A stretch of 64,000 nucleotides of DNA from Xenorhabdus griffiniae (GTDB lineage: Bacteria > Pseudomonadota > Gammaproteobacteria > Enterobacterales > Enterobacteriaceae): the NCBI RefSeq assembly GCF_037265215.1, contig NZ_CP147737.1, positions 4,682,001-4,746,000 of the forward strand, written 5' to 3'. Shown here in pieces: positions 55,059 to 63,392 of this stretch (its first letter is position 1; each line of letters starts with the position of its first letter). Both the position numbers and the translations under genes were made by a program. The notes under the pieces are model-generated. The model ran no database searches. It saw nothing but the letters and a program-made list of their open reading frames with translations, and was not told the origin of the DNA.

Positions 55059-55829
55059 ATGCTGACACCGGCACAAGAACACTGGCAGCGCACCATGGCG
55101 GCACGCCGGGGCGATGAACAAATGTCATCGGCAACACTGACTGCTTACGAGCAGATACTGCACCGCCTGCGCATCGATCAGGCGCGGCTGTCTGACCTGC
55201 AAGGGAAAGCGCGCAAAGCTGAGTATAAACGCACTGTGATGGCAGCCTATGACGGCTGGATTGACGGTGTACTGGCGGCGGATACCGGTCAGGCTGATGA
55301 GGTGCTGACCCATATCATGATTTGGCAGATAGACATTGGCAACTATGGCCGTGCATTGACACTGGCGGCGTATGTCATTCGGCATGGCCTGCCCTTACCT
55401 GACCGTTATCAGCGCACCATTGGGCCATTATTGGTGGATGAAATTTGCGATCAGGCACTCACCATTTTTGCCACCGGTGACGACACCTTAGATCCCATAC
55501 CGTTGGATATACTGGAACAGCTCACTGAATTGGTCACCCCGCTGGATATGCCGAATCAGGTCAGGGCGAAATTGTTTAAAACGCTGGCCTATACCCTGCG
55601 TACCCAGCCCCAGCGGGACGCCAAAGAACGGGCATTGTCACTGATGCAACAGGCACTCTTGTTGTTCGCCAATATCGGGGTCAAGAAAGAGATTGAAACC
55701 CTGAGCCGGGAGCTGAAAAAGGCGGAGGACAACACGGTAACACCGTCGCCTCCGCCGAAGCCCGCAACGACAGGCAAGAAACCGACCAAAACCAAGACAA
55801 CGGCGGCGAAGAGTCAATCTTCCCGCTAA
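55059..55829 (+). CDS. M: Terminase small subunit gpM
   Basis: gpM recognises DNA at cos and works with gpP. The 256-aa protein begins MLTPAQEHWQRTMAARRGDEQMSSATLTAYEQILHRLRIDQARL, has a helical DNA-binding N-terminus and a C-terminal Lys/Thr/Pro-rich tail (PKPATTGKKPTKTKTTAAKS). An AGGGGGA sequence precedes the ATG. It follows gpN after 50 bp. Confidence 0.92.
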   Translation: MLTPAQEHWQRTMAARRGDEQMSSATLTAYEQILHRLRIDQARLSDLQGKARKAEYKRTVMAAYDGWIDGVLAADTGQADEVLTHIMIWQIDIGNYGRALTLAAYVIRHGLPLPDRYQRTIGPLLVDEICDQALTIFATGDDTLDPIPLDILEQLTELVTPLDMPNQVRAKLFKTLAYTLRTQPQRDAKERALSLMQQALLLFANIGVKKEIETLSRELKKAEDNTVTPSPPPKPATTGKKPTKTKTTAAKSQSSR

Positions 55830-55927
55830 CGGAATGCACCCCGCGTGCCCGGCGGCACGGTGAAGCGAACGGCTTTTAAGCCTTGTCCGTTTTACCGTTC
55901 ACCGCCGACTTTCTCAACAGGTGGATC

Positions 55928-56419
55928 ATGAGCTTAGTGGCAACAAAACAACCCCGCCCCATTGACAGCCAGATGGATATCAATGATGGCGGCGCAAAAG
56001 TGATCTCCGGTGCATTCTGGCCGGATATCGTGCTGGCTGATTTGCGCAATTCAATGCGCCTGAATGGGGCGGTGACGACAGAACGGCTGATGCACATGAC
56101 CACGGAAGCGGTGCTGTCTGTCAATCAACTGTTGGCAGTCTGGCAGCGAGAACAAGAACAGAATGGCTTTGCCTCGCTGGAAACGGTGCCGTCTGTGGCG
56201 ATTAACGATACCACGGCGCCGGTTTTCCGCTATCGCCATGCCGTGTATTGCTTCACCAAAGCAATGTTGGTTGAAAACTACCGCGATATTGACACCACAC
56301 GCGATGGAGAGCGGCACGCCGAGGCACTCAGCACACAAATTGATGACCTGCGACGGGACGGGCAAAACGCTATCCGGGATATGTTAGGCCAACCTCGCAT
56401 GATAGCGGAGTTGGTCTGA
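55928..56419 (+). CDS. L: Head completion protein gpL
   Basis: The 163-aa protein from ATG 55928 (MSLVATKQPRPIDSQMDINDGGAKVISGAFWPDIVLADLRNSMRL) matches P2 gpL, a head completion/connector protein needed to stabilise filled heads. AGGTGG lies just upstream. The intergenic part before it (55830-55927) contains an imperfect inverted repeat and no gene. The gene overlaps gpX by one base. Confidence 0.92.
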   Translation: MSLVATKQPRPIDSQMDINDGGAKVISGAFWPDIVLADLRNSMRLNGAVTTERLMHMTTEAVLSVNQLLAVWQREQEQNGFASLETVPSVAINDTTAPVFRYRHAVYCFTKAMLVENYRDIDTTRDGERHAEALSTQIDDLRRDGQNAIRDMLGQPRMIAELV

Positions 56420-56619
56420 TGCAGGTCAGGGCGTTTCAGGGGGATACGGTGGATCTGTTGTGCTGGCGTCATTATGGCCGCACACAGGGTGTGGTTGAGC
56501 AGGTATTGGAAGCGAACCCGGCTATTTGCATGACAACACAACTGGCAGCTGGTCAATGGGTTGAGCTGCCGGATGTCACCCCGCCGCCCAATCAGGACAT
56601 TATTCAATTATGGGACTGA
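56419..56619 (+). CDS. X: Tail protein gpX (LysM-like)
   Basis: The 66-aa protein (MQVRAFQGDTVDLLCWRHYGRTQGVVEQVLEANPAIC...) matches P2 gpX and the small LysM-type tail proteins. It is an essential tail component. The start overlaps the gpL stop, and the end runs into the holin. Confidence 0.9.
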   Translation: MQVRAFQGDTVDLLCWRHYGRTQGVVEQVLEANPAICMTTQLAAGQWVELPDVTPPPNQDIIQLWD

Positions 56620-56621
56620 CA

Positions 56622-56939
56622 ATGAAAGATCAACCGGATTTATGGGTCGATATGGTAAATGGCCTGAAAAACTCATGGCCGCAGATATCCGGCTCCTTAC
56701 TGGCCGTCCTGATCTGTTATGGACGCCTGATTTATGACGGCGTTGAACGCCGCAACCGCTGGGTTGAGCCGCTGCTTTGCGGGGCGTTGTCATGGGGCAT
56801 TTCCAGCGCGCTGGAGTTGTTCGGCATCCCAGGCAGCGTGTCACCGGCACTCGGTGGGGCTGTCGGATTTATTGGCGTTGAGAAGCTCCGCGAGGTTGCT
56901 GTTCGCGCCATTAATAAACGATTGGGAGGTAAAGAATGA
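56622..56939 (+). CDS. Holin
   Basis: The 105-aa protein from ATG 56622 has two or three membrane segments (SLLAVLICYGRLIYDGV, WVEPLLCGALSWGISSALELFG and a third through VGFIGVEKL) with a basic end (VRAINKRLGGKE). This is the class II/III holin layout seen in HP1- and P2-like phages. It lies between gpX and the lysis enzyme and overlaps the latter by 4 bp. Confidence 0.8.
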   Translation: MKDQPDLWVDMVNGLKNSWPQISGSLLAVLICYGRLIYDGVERRNRWVEPLLCGALSWGISSALELFGIPGSVSPALGGAVGFIGVEKLREVAVRAINKRLGGKE

Positions 56940-57340
56940 GTCGGGGAGACAGGGGCATTCGTAACCACAATCCGGGCAATATCCGCCATGGTGATAAATG
57001 GCAGGGACTGTGCAGCAGGCAGACTGATAAGTCATTCTGTCAGTTTATCGCACCAGAGTACGGTATTCGGGCGATGCTCAAAATCCTGCGCAATTATGTG
57101 AAACTCTACGGCGATAATACCATCCGCCAGTTTATTTCCCGCTGGGCACCACCGAATGAGAATAATACCGAGAGTTATATTACCTATGTGAGCCAAGCAG
57201 TCGGTGTATCCTGCCATGCAGTGATTGATGTTAACGACAAATCCATCATGACAGCATTGACTAAGGCGATGATCCAGATGGAGAACGGCAAGCAGCCTTA
57301 TTCTGATGACATCTTCGTACGGGCGTTTGAACTGCTATGA
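56936..57340 (+). CDS. Probable phage endolysin or virion peptidoglycan hydrolase
   Basis: The 134-aa protein has RGIRNHNPGNIRHGDKWQG, QTDKSFCQFIAPEYGIRAMLKILRNYVKLYGDNTIRQFISRWAPPNENNTESYITYVSQ. This is the pattern of the PRD1 P5-like structural/lytic-transglycosylase family often found in prophage lysis cassettes. It occupies the position of P2 gene K, but the sequence is not the usual lysozyme. It overlaps the holin by 4 bp. Confidence 0.7.
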   Translation: MSRGDRGIRNHNPGNIRHGDKWQGLCSRQTDKSFCQFIAPEYGIRAMLKILRNYVKLYGDNTIRQFISRWAPPNENNTESYITYVSQAVGVSCHAVIDVNDKSIMTALTKAMIQMENGKQPYSDDIFVRAFELL

Positions 57341-57351
57341 GGAATTGAACG

Positions 57352-57570
57352 ATGGGTATTATTCTGGCTCCAATGATTTACGTTATCGGTTTTATTGCGG
57401 CGTTCATTATTTTTACATTGATAGAAAAACGAGCTAACGATCCGGAGGAATTCGGTGTCGTTTTATTAATGACATTCATGTGGCCACTACTGGTTATTTT
57501 GATGCCGATTGTTTTTGGATTCTGTCTTTTAGGTAAGAAATACAATCAATTTGTTGGCAGACAGTCATGA
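57352..57570 (+). CDS. Small membrane protein, possible antiholin
   Basis: The 72-aa protein has two hydrophobic segments (about 4-22, LAPMIYVIGFIAAFIIFTL, and about 39-58, LMTFMWPLLVILMPIVFGFCL) joined by a charged loop. P2 has LysA here, a small antiholin-like membrane protein; topology and position fit, but similarity is not recognised. It overlaps the spanin gene by 4 bp. Confidence 0.6.
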   Translation: MGIILAPMIYVIGFIAAFIIFTLIEKRANDPEEFGVVLLMTFMWPLLVILMPIVFGFCLLGKKYNQFVGRQS

Positions 57571-58028
57571 AATGGCAATTAAAATTGGGCGCTGTGATTG
57601 TAGTTATCGCGCTGATGGGTTCAGCCGTATATTCCATCTATTCGGTGTATGCAGAGAACAGGGAGCTGGCGGGTGCGAATCAATCGTTGACCACTAAGCT
57701 ATCTGAACAAGCTGCCATCAATGCCAGACAGCAAGAAAACATCAAACAGCTTGAGGAATTGGACACCCAGCGATTACAGGAGCTGACGAATGCTAAATCT
57801 GAAATCAATCAACTGCGGGCTGCTGCTGATGCTCACCCTGAGCGGGTGTATATCAAAGCAAAATGCCCTGTGCGTCAAACCGCTGTCTCCGCCCGCGTGG
57901 ATGATGCAGTCACCGCCCGACCTACAGACGCCGCTGTCCGCAATTATTGGCTACTCAGAGAACGGATCGCAGAGTCAGAGCAAATGATTTTGGGTTTGCA
58001 GGAATTCATTCAGACACAGTGCAGGTGA
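57567..58028 (+). CDS. lysB: Rz-like inner-membrane spanin (LysB)
   Basis: The 153-aa protein has an N-terminal anchor (about 5-27, LGAVIVVIALMGSAVYSIYSVYA) and a long periplasmic coiled coil (ENRELAGANQSLTTKLSEQAAINARQQENIKQLEEL). This is the i-spanin layout that pairs with an outer-membrane Rz1 lipoprotein to disrupt the outer membrane at lysis. Its coding sequence contains the Rz1 gene in another frame. Confidence 0.88.
   Translation: MKWQLKLGAVIVVIALMGSAVYSIYSVYAENRELAGANQSLTTKLSEQAAINARQQENIKQLEELDTQRLQELTNAKSEINQLRAAADAHPERVYIKAKCPVRQTAVSARVDDAVTARPTDAAVRNYWLLRERIAESEQMILGLQEFIQTQCR
57790..57987 (+). CDS. lysC: Rz1-like outer-membrane spanin (LysC), nested in lysB
   Basis: This 65-codon frame lies wholly inside lysB in the +1 frame. 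It begins with a signal peptide MLNLKSINCGLLLMLTLSGC whose LSGC is a lipobox with Cys20 as the lipidated residue, followed by a short Pro-rich mature region. Nested Rz/Rz1 pairs are standard in phage lysis cassettes, so this is taken as real. Confidence 0.8.
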   Translation: MLNLKSINCGLLLMLTLSGCISKQNALCVKPLSPPAWMMQSPPDLQTPLSAIIGYSENGSQSQSK

Positions 58029-58031
58029 ACC

Positions 58032-58487
58032 ATGATAAAGCCTAATTTACTGCGTGAAATGATTGTCAGCCATGATCCCTTTTTTATCCAGAACCCGGAT
58101 CGGCTGGAAGTGTTTGTTACGAAGGGCAACCTGATTGCCACGGGGACGCATTCAGCCTCTTTTCTCTACCAATACCAGCTGGAAGTGCTGGCGCTGGATT
58201 ATCCGCACCCGCTCGATAATCTCAGCATTCCGATATTGGCGTGGGCACGGCTGCATCAGCCGGATTTGTTGTTTAACCCGGAACGCCGCAAAGACGGTTT
58301 TCGTTTTGAAGTGGATTTGCTCAATAACGATACCGCCGACATTCTGTTTACACTGCCCGCGTCCGAGCGCGTCATTGTCAACAGGGAAAACGGCAGACTG
58401 GCGCCGACACATCTTGACGAGCCCTCGCCTGATGCACTGTCACTGCGGGCGTGGGATATCCTGGTCGATGACATGGGGGCGGCATGA
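58032..58487 (+). CDS. R: Tail completion protein gpR
   Basis: The 151-aa protein begins MIKPNLLREMIVSHDPFFIQNPDRLEVF and matches P2 gpR in length and sequence; gpR is needed to complete the tail. It overlaps gpS by 4 bp. Confidence 0.9.
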   Translation: MIKPNLLREMIVSHDPFFIQNPDRLEVFVTKGNLIATGTHSASFLYQYQLEVLALDYPHPLDNLSIPILAWARLHQPDLLFNPERRKDGFRFEVDLLNNDTADILFTLPASERVIVNRENGRLAPTHLDEPSPDALSLRAWDILVDDMGAA

Positions 58488-59119
58488 GTCAGGGTAATCT
58501 GTTGTTGTCACTGGAAAATGAGTTACAGCGGCTGTTGTCTACAACCTCGCCCGGCTATCGCAGTCGGCTGGCGCGTCAGCTAGCAACCGCTATCCGTACC
58601 GACCAGCAGCGGCGCGTTCGTAGCCAGAAAAATGTGGATGGTTCCGGTTATGAACCCCGCCGGCGCCGCATCCTGCGCTCACAGCGAGGGATTCGGTTTA
58701 TCTATCAGGGCGCCGCCCGTCACTTAAAAAACTGGCGGGCAACCCGTGGTCGTCGAGGGCGCATGATAACCGGTTTTGATGAAGACCGCCACGCCGTGCG
58801 ATCGTTCTATCGCAGTGATATTGATCGCTATCTGGATATTGACCACAGTGAAACCCGTAAAACCACAACACGACGTGATCCGATGTTCCAGCGCCTGAGA
58901 ACGGCCCGATTTTTGCGGATGCGCACGTCGGCAGATTCAGCGGTTGTGGGGTTTCAGGGCCGGGCTGCGGCTATTGCCCGACAGCACCAATATGGATTAA
59001 CTGGCAGCATCAACGCGTTGGCACGGACAAAATACCCGAAACGCGAATTGCTGGGTCTGAGTGAGCACGAAAAATTGAAACTGATTGAATTGATTTATCA
59101 CGATTTGGTGGAGGCATGA
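58484..59119 (+). CDS. S: Tail completion/virion morphogenesis protein gpS
   Basis: The 211-aa protein has the DGSGYEPRRRRILR and FQGRAAAIARQHQYGLTG segments of the phage virion morphogenesis (gpS) family. It is longer than P2 gpS (150 aa), mainly through an Arg-rich middle section. It overlaps gpR and gpV by 4 bp each. Confidence 0.88.
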   Translation: MSQGNLLLSLENELQRLLSTTSPGYRSRLARQLATAIRTDQQRRVRSQKNVDGSGYEPRRRRILRSQRGIRFIYQGAARHLKNWRATRGRRGRMITGFDEDRHAVRSFYRSDIDRYLDIDHSETRKTTTRRDPMFQRLRTARFLRMRTSADSAVVGFQGRAAAIARQHQYGLTGSINALARTKYPKRELLGLSEHEKLKLIELIYHDLVEA

Positions 59120-59751
59120 TGACACAGGCCGAACTTTTCCGATTGTTAATGAATGTGGTGCGTGTTGGCACGGTGTCAGCGGTTGACCTGCACACCCAGC
59201 GTTGCCGTGTATACGTCAGTAGCCTGCAAACAGACTGGTTGCGCTGGACAGCCCAGCGTGCCGGCACCGCCCGCACATGGTGGGCGCCCAGTGTTGGCGA
59301 ACAGGTATTGGTGTTGGCCGTGGGGGGTGAACTCACGACCGCATTTGTCGTGGGTGCGCTCTACTCTGCCGCCCATGCTGCGCCGTCCGTGTCTGCTGAG
59401 GCGGTACACATTGCATTCCCTGACGGGGCGGTCATGGAATATGAGCCACAGACTGGCGCGCTGACCGTCACGGGCATTCAAACCGCCACAATATCGGCGG
59501 CGGTTTCTGTTCATGTCACTGCCCCTGATATTACCTGTACGGCCAGTCACCAAATCACGTTGGATACGCCGACGGTGATGTGTACGAACCATCTGACCAC
59601 GGGCAGCCTGGAGATCCGGCAGGGTGGCACCATGCGTGGCAATATCACCCATACTGACGGTCAGTTGAGTTCTAACGGCATTATTGTCGATTCCCACCGG
59701 CATCGCGGAGTACGGTCGGGTGATGGAACGTCTGGGGGGCCAGTGTCATGA
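59116..59751 (+). CDS. V: Baseplate spike protein gpV
   Basis: The 211-aa protein has an N-terminal OB-like domain (VVRVGTVSAVDLHTQRCRVYVSSLQTDWLRWTAQRAG), SVGEQVLVLAVGGELTTAFVVGALY and a C-terminal beta-helical spike ending in HRHRGVRSGDGTSGGP, the His-containing iron-binding tip region of P2 gpV. It pierces the host outer membrane at infection. Confidence 0.93.
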   Translation: MMTQAELFRLLMNVVRVGTVSAVDLHTQRCRVYVSSLQTDWLRWTAQRAGTARTWWAPSVGEQVLVLAVGGELTTAFVVGALYSAAHAAPSVSAEAVHIAFPDGAVMEYEPQTGALTVTGIQTATISAAVSVHVTAPDITCTASHQITLDTPTVMCTNHLTTGSLEIRQGGTMRGNITHTDGQLSSNGIIVDSHRHRGVRSGDGTSGGPVS

Positions 59752-60089
59752 AATTTATGGGAATGAGTTGTCACAATGGCCGCATGCTGTCAGACAGCGA
59801 CCATATTCGCCAGAGTATCACAGACATTTTAATGACGCCCATTGGTGCGCGCGTGATGCGCCGTGAATACGGTTCGCTCCTGCCTAACCTGATTGACCAG
59901 CCGCAAAATCCGGCATTGCGTCTCAAGATCATGAGTGCCTGTTATATGGCCCTGTTGCATTGGGAACCGCGGATTCGGTTGGACACCATTAATTATCTGC
60001 GTTCTGAACAGGGCGAGCTGACGGTTGAGATCAGCGGTATCAATGTACAGAACAATACCCCATTATCCCTGTCCATTCCGGTGAGGTGA
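59748..60089 (+). CDS. W: Baseplate protein gpW
   Basis: The 113-aa protein matches P2 gpW/T4 gp25 lysozyme-like baseplate wedge proteins: SDSDHIRQSITDILMTPIGARVMRREYGSLLPNLIDQPQNP and LRSEQGELTVEISG. It overlaps gpV by 4 bp. Confidence 0.92.
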   Translation: MKFMGMSCHNGRMLSDSDHIRQSITDILMTPIGARVMRREYGSLLPNLIDQPQNPALRLKIMSACYMALLHWEPRIRLDTINYLRSEQGELTVEISGINVQNNTPLSLSIPVR

Positions 60090-60093
60090 CACC

Positions 60094-61002
60094 ATGCCAA
60101 CGATTGATTTAAGCCAGCTGCCACCACCCGATGTCGTTGAATCGCTGGATTTTGAAACATTGTTTGCCGAGCGTAAATCAGCGCTGATTGCCCTGTATCC
60201 GCCGGAGCAACGAGAAAGCATTGCCCGCACTTTGGCGCTGGAATCGGAACCCATCACTAAGTTACTCCAGGAAAATGCCTACCGGGAATTATTGTTACGC
60301 CAGCGTATCAATGAAGCGGCGCGCGCGGCGATGGTAGCGTATGCCAGAGGCAGTGATTTAGACCAATTGGGCGCGAATAACAATGTTAGTCGGTTGATAT
60401 TACAGCCTGCTGATAATAATACCGTACCGCCAGTGCCTGCCGTGCTGGAGTCTGACGCAGATTTTCGGGTGCGTATTCCGCAGGCATTTGAAGGCTTAAG
60501 CGTTGCTGGCCCCGTTGGTGCGTATGAATACCACGCCCGCAGCGCGGATGGTCGGGTTGCTGATGCCTCTGTTATTAGCCCCGCCCCGGCGTATGTCACG
60601 GTCAGTATTCTGTCCCGCGAGGGGAACGGCGCGGCCAGTGAGGAACTGATCGCCACGGTCAGTCGCGCCCTGAATAATGAGGACGTTCGCCCTGTCGCTG
60701 ATCGCCTGACCGTACAATCTGCCAGGATTATTGATTATGAAATTGAAGCCGTGTTGTACTGCTATCCCACGCCCGAATACGAGCCGATATTACAGGATGC
60801 ACGGGCCAGGCTGGCACGCTACACCGCCGAGCAGCACCGCATTGGCCGTGATATTGTGCGCAGTGCGATTTATGCCGCACTGCATGTCCCCGGTGTGCAA
60901 CGGGTTGAGCTGAAATCCCCGGCGCAGGATATGATCCTGGATAAAACGCAGGCGAGTTTCTGTACCCGCGTCACCGTGACTATCGGGGGTTCGGATGAAT
61001 AA
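60094..61002 (+). CDS. J: Baseplate assembly protein gpJ
   Basis: The 302-aa protein is the P2 gpJ homologue (DUF/baseplate J family): MPTIDLSQLPPPDVVESLDFETLFAERKSALIALYP, AARAAMVAYARGSDLDQLGANNNVSRL, FEGLSVAGPVGAYEYHARSADGRVADASV. It sits at the edge of the baseplate and connects the fibre. Length matches P2 (302 aa). Confidence 0.94.
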   Translation: MPTIDLSQLPPPDVVESLDFETLFAERKSALIALYPPEQRESIARTLALESEPITKLLQENAYRELLLRQRINEAARAAMVAYARGSDLDQLGANNNVSRLILQPADNNTVPPVPAVLESDADFRVRIPQAFEGLSVAGPVGAYEYHARSADGRVADASVISPAPAYVTVSILSREGNGAASEELIATVSRALNNEDVRPVADRLTVQSARIIDYEIEAVLYCYPTPEYEPILQDARARLARYTAEQHRIGRDIVRSAIYAALHVPGVQRVELKSPAQDMILDKTQASFCTRVTVTIGGSDE

Positions 61003-61603
61003 CCGTTTGTTGCCGGTTGGCGCCTCACCATTGGAAGTGGCCGCTGCCGAAGCATTGTCCAGTCTGGCTGCTATTTCTGTTCCCTTGCGTGACCTGTGGA
61101 ACCCGGATCGCTGCCCCATGAAATTATTACCCTATCTGGCGTGGGCGTGGTCGGTTGACCGCTGGGATATGGATTGGCCGGAACGTACCAAACGTGAATC
61201 TATTCGGGTGGCGATGTTTGTCCATAAACACAAGGGCACCATTGGCGCTATCCGGCGTGTGGTCGAGCCGTTCGGCTACCTGATCCGCGTAATTGAATGG
61301 TGGCAGACCAACGAGGAACCTGGCACTTTCCGGCTCGATATCGGGGTGATGGAAACCGGTATTACCGAGGCTACTTACTTTGAGCTAGAACGGTTAATTT
61401 TTGACGCCAAACCTGCCTCGCGCCATTTGGTTGGCATGTCCATTCAGCTGGAAACGGGCGGTACAGCCTATTGTGCCGTCACCAGTTACAGCGGGGACAG
61501 CCTGACTGTTTACCCCTATTTACCTAAAGAGGTGGTTGTTTCCGGTGCCGGTGTAGCGTGCGCAGCAGTGCATGTTATTGATGATATGAGGATTAAATCA
61601 TGA
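60995..61603 (+). CDS. I: Tail protein gpI
   Basis: The 202-aa protein matches P2 gpI: LPVGASPLEVAAAEALSSLAAISVPLRDLWNPDRCPMKLLPYLAWAWSVDRWDMDWPE, then KHKGTIGAIRRVVEPFGYLIRVIEWW. It overlaps gpJ by 8 bp and gpH by 4 bp. It is slightly longer than P2 gpI. Confidence 0.93.
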   Translation: MNNRLLPVGASPLEVAAAEALSSLAAISVPLRDLWNPDRCPMKLLPYLAWAWSVDRWDMDWPERTKRESIRVAMFVHKHKGTIGAIRRVVEPFGYLIRVIEWWQTNEEPGTFRLDIGVMETGITEATYFELERLIFDAKPASRHLVGMSIQLETGGTAYCAVTSYSGDSLTVYPYLPKEVVVSGAGVACAAVHVIDDMRIKS

Positions 61604-62772
61604 GCACGAAATACTTTGCCCTGTTAACCCGACTGGGCGCGGATAAACTTGCCAATGCCGCTGCGCTAGGCACTAAACTGAATATTACCCATATGGCCGT
61701 GGGCGATGGGGGCGGGACATTGCCGACACCGGACACCGCACAAACACAACTCGTTAACGAGCGCCGACGGGCGGCAATTAATGTCCTGAGTGTTGATCCC
61801 CAAAACACCAACCAGATTATGGCTGAACAGATTATTCCTGAAAATGAAGGCGGTTGGTGGATACGGGAAATTGGCCTGTTTGATACAGACGGCATTTTAA
61901 TTGCAGTCGGCAACTGTGCCGAAACCTACAAGCCGCAATTGCAGGAGGGTTCAGGGCGTACCCAAACCATTCGCATGGTGCTGATTGTCAGCCACACTGA
62001 CGCGGTGACATTGAAAATTGATCCGTCCGTCGTACTGGCAACCCGCGAGTATGCGGATGCCGTGGTCGCTAACGCTATCCGTGAACATGAGCAAAGCCGT
62101 CGCCATCCCGATGCAACACTGCAAGATAAAGGATTTGTTGTTCTGAGTAATGATGTAAGTGATAGCGAAACGATGGCTGCAACACCAAAAGCGGTTAAAG
62201 CCGCATATGATTTGGCAGCGGCGGCGAATAATAATGCCAATAGTTGCCTGGGAAAAAACCAGAACGGCGCAGACATTCCTGATAAACAGGCATTTGTGAA
62301 AAACCTCGGTTTAACGGCAGGCTCGGCATTACCGGTTGGAGTCCCCATTCCATGGCCATTAGAAACCCCGCCTGCTGGGTGGATGAAATGTAATGGTGCG
62401 ACGTTTACCGCTGCTCAATATCCCGAACTGGCGCGTGTATACCCCTCACTGAGATTACCGGATTTGCGTGGGGAATTTATTCGTGGGTGGGATGACGGAC
62501 GCGGGATAGATGACGGACGCGAACTACTGAGCTGGCAGGATGATAGTTTTCGCGCACATGATCATGGAATCACCGCGTTTGATGCCTGGAATCCCACGGT
62601 GTTGACACCCAATGACAGATTAGGGGACGCACTACTGTCAACCGACAACGCAATTGGACGTGGAGGTGATCAAAATGGAACCGTCAACAACAGATATCAA
62701 ACTAGGAATGGGGGTGGAAATGAAACTCGTCCCCGTAACATTGCATTTAACTACATTGTGAGGGCTGTATAA
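61600..62772 (+). CDS. H: Tail fibre protein gpH (short form)
   Basis: The 390-aa protein has the conserved N-terminal fibre-attachment domain (KYFALLTRLGADKLANAAALGTKLNITHMAVGDGGG, QIIPENEGGWWIREIGLFD), a short shaft with the AKAAYDLAAAANNNA repeat type, and a C-terminal tail-collar domain (PIPWPLETPPAGWMKCNG, LPDLRGEFIRGWDDGRG). A Gin/Cin-type site lies at 62294-62319 at codons FVKNLGLT, between the constant and variable parts. It is much shorter than P2 gpH (669 aa). The gene is followed by its assembly chaperone. Confidence 0.92.
   Translation: MSTKYFALLTRLGADKLANAAALGTKLNITHMAVGDGGGTLPTPDTAQTQLVNERRRAAINVLSVDPQNTNQIMAEQIIPENEGGWWIREIGLFDTDGILIAVGNCAETYKPQLQEGSGRTQTIRMVLIVSHTDAVTLKIDPSVVLATREYADAVVANAIREHEQSRRHPDATLQDKGFVVLSNDVSDSETMAATPKAVKAAYDLAAAANNNANSCLGKNQNGADIPDKQAFVKNLGLTAGSALPVGVPIPWPLETPPAGWMKCNGATFTAAQYPELARVYPSLRLPDLRGEFIRGWDDGRGIDDGRELLSWQDDSFRAHDHGITAFDAWNPTVLTPNDRLGDALLSTDNAIGRGGDQNGTVNNRYQTRNGGGNETRPRNIAFNYIVRAV
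62294..62319. other. Gix/Cix-like DNA invertase crossover site in the tail-fibre gene
   Basis: The segment contains AAAACCTCGGTTTA, the core of Gin, Cin and Pin crossover sites, with partly matching outer bases. It encodes KNLGL between the constant and variable ends of gpH, the usual place in Mu, P1 and P2-like fibres. The second inverted copy and the invertase gene are expected right of the window. Confidence 0.7.
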
Positions 62773-63365
62773 TGACGGCAAAATTAGACAAAAATCATAT
62801 CGCCACTGTCGCAGGTAATATTACTGTTTATAATTATCACAGCGAAACGCGAGAATATAGTTCTGCATCTGTGGAGTTTTTACTCGTCGGTCTGGGGATT
62901 CCGGCTCACTCGTGTATTGATGCGCCGGGTGACCACAAACAGGGTTATGCCATTTGCCGAACGGCAGATTTGTCCGCGTGGGAGTACGTCGCAGATCACC
63001 GCGGCGAAACTGTTTACAGTATTGAAACAGGTGCCGCACAGGTGATTACAGCGCTCGGTGATTATCCGTCGAAAACAGCGCCGGAGGCACCCACAACACC
63101 ATTTGACAAATGGAATGGCAAATGGTGGGTAACAGATATTCAGGCACAACGCCAGCATGAACAGCAACAGGCGGAATCCCGGAAACGGCACCTAATGACG
63201 CAGGCGGCAAATGCCATTGCCCCGCTGCAATACGCTGTCGATCTCCAGATGGCGACGGATACGGAACAGAGCAAACTGACAGAATGGAAACGGTACTGCG
63301 TTTTATTAAACCGCGTAGATTGTTCGACAGCACCAAACATTGACTGGCCTAAAGCGCCGGAGTAG
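62772..63365 (+). CDS. G: Tail fibre assembly protein (gpG-like chaperone)
   Basis: The 197-aa protein has the tail-fibre-assembly pattern: an N-terminal FLLVGLGIPAHSCIDAPGDHKQGYAICR, then ALGDYPSKTAPEAPTTPFDKWNGKWWVTD, then a coiled-coil Arg/Gln-rich tail with ITPLQ-type APLQYAVDLQMATDTEQSKLTEWKRYCVLLNRVD. It helps fold the matching C-terminal fibre end, so it should switch along with it. Its start overlaps the gpH stop. Confidence 0.9.
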   Translation: MTAKLDKNHIATVAGNITVYNYHSETREYSSASVEFLLVGLGIPAHSCIDAPGDHKQGYAICRTADLSAWEYVADHRGETVYSIETGAAQVITALGDYPSKTAPEAPTTPFDKWNGKWWVTDIQAQRQHEQQQAESRKRHLMTQAANAIAPLQYAVDLQMATDTEQSKLTEWKRYCVLLNRVDCSTAPNIDWPKAPE

Positions 63366-63368
63366 CAA

Positions 63369-63389
63369 TTAGGGGCTGCGTGCCCCTAA
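63369..63389. terminator. Convergent terminator hairpin behind the tail-fibre module
   Basis: TTAGGGGC (63369-63376) pairs perfectly with GCCCCTAA (63382-63389) across a 5-base loop. It lies between the stop of the fibre-assembly gene (63365) and the stop of the reversed fibre end (63393). Confidence 0.75.
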
Positions 63390-63392
63390 ACA

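Noticed and set aside
58135..58497. 120-codon ORF overlapping gpR in another frame
   Set aside because: It lies entirely over the well-matched gpR gene and has no ribosome-binding site or recognisable features; unlike Rz1 it lacks a signal peptide or lipobox.
50182..63365. R-type tailocin (xenorhabdicin-like) instead of a phage
   Set aside because: Portal, both terminase subunits, scaffold, major capsid, head completion and cos are all present with normal lengths, so a complete P2-like phage is the simpler reading.
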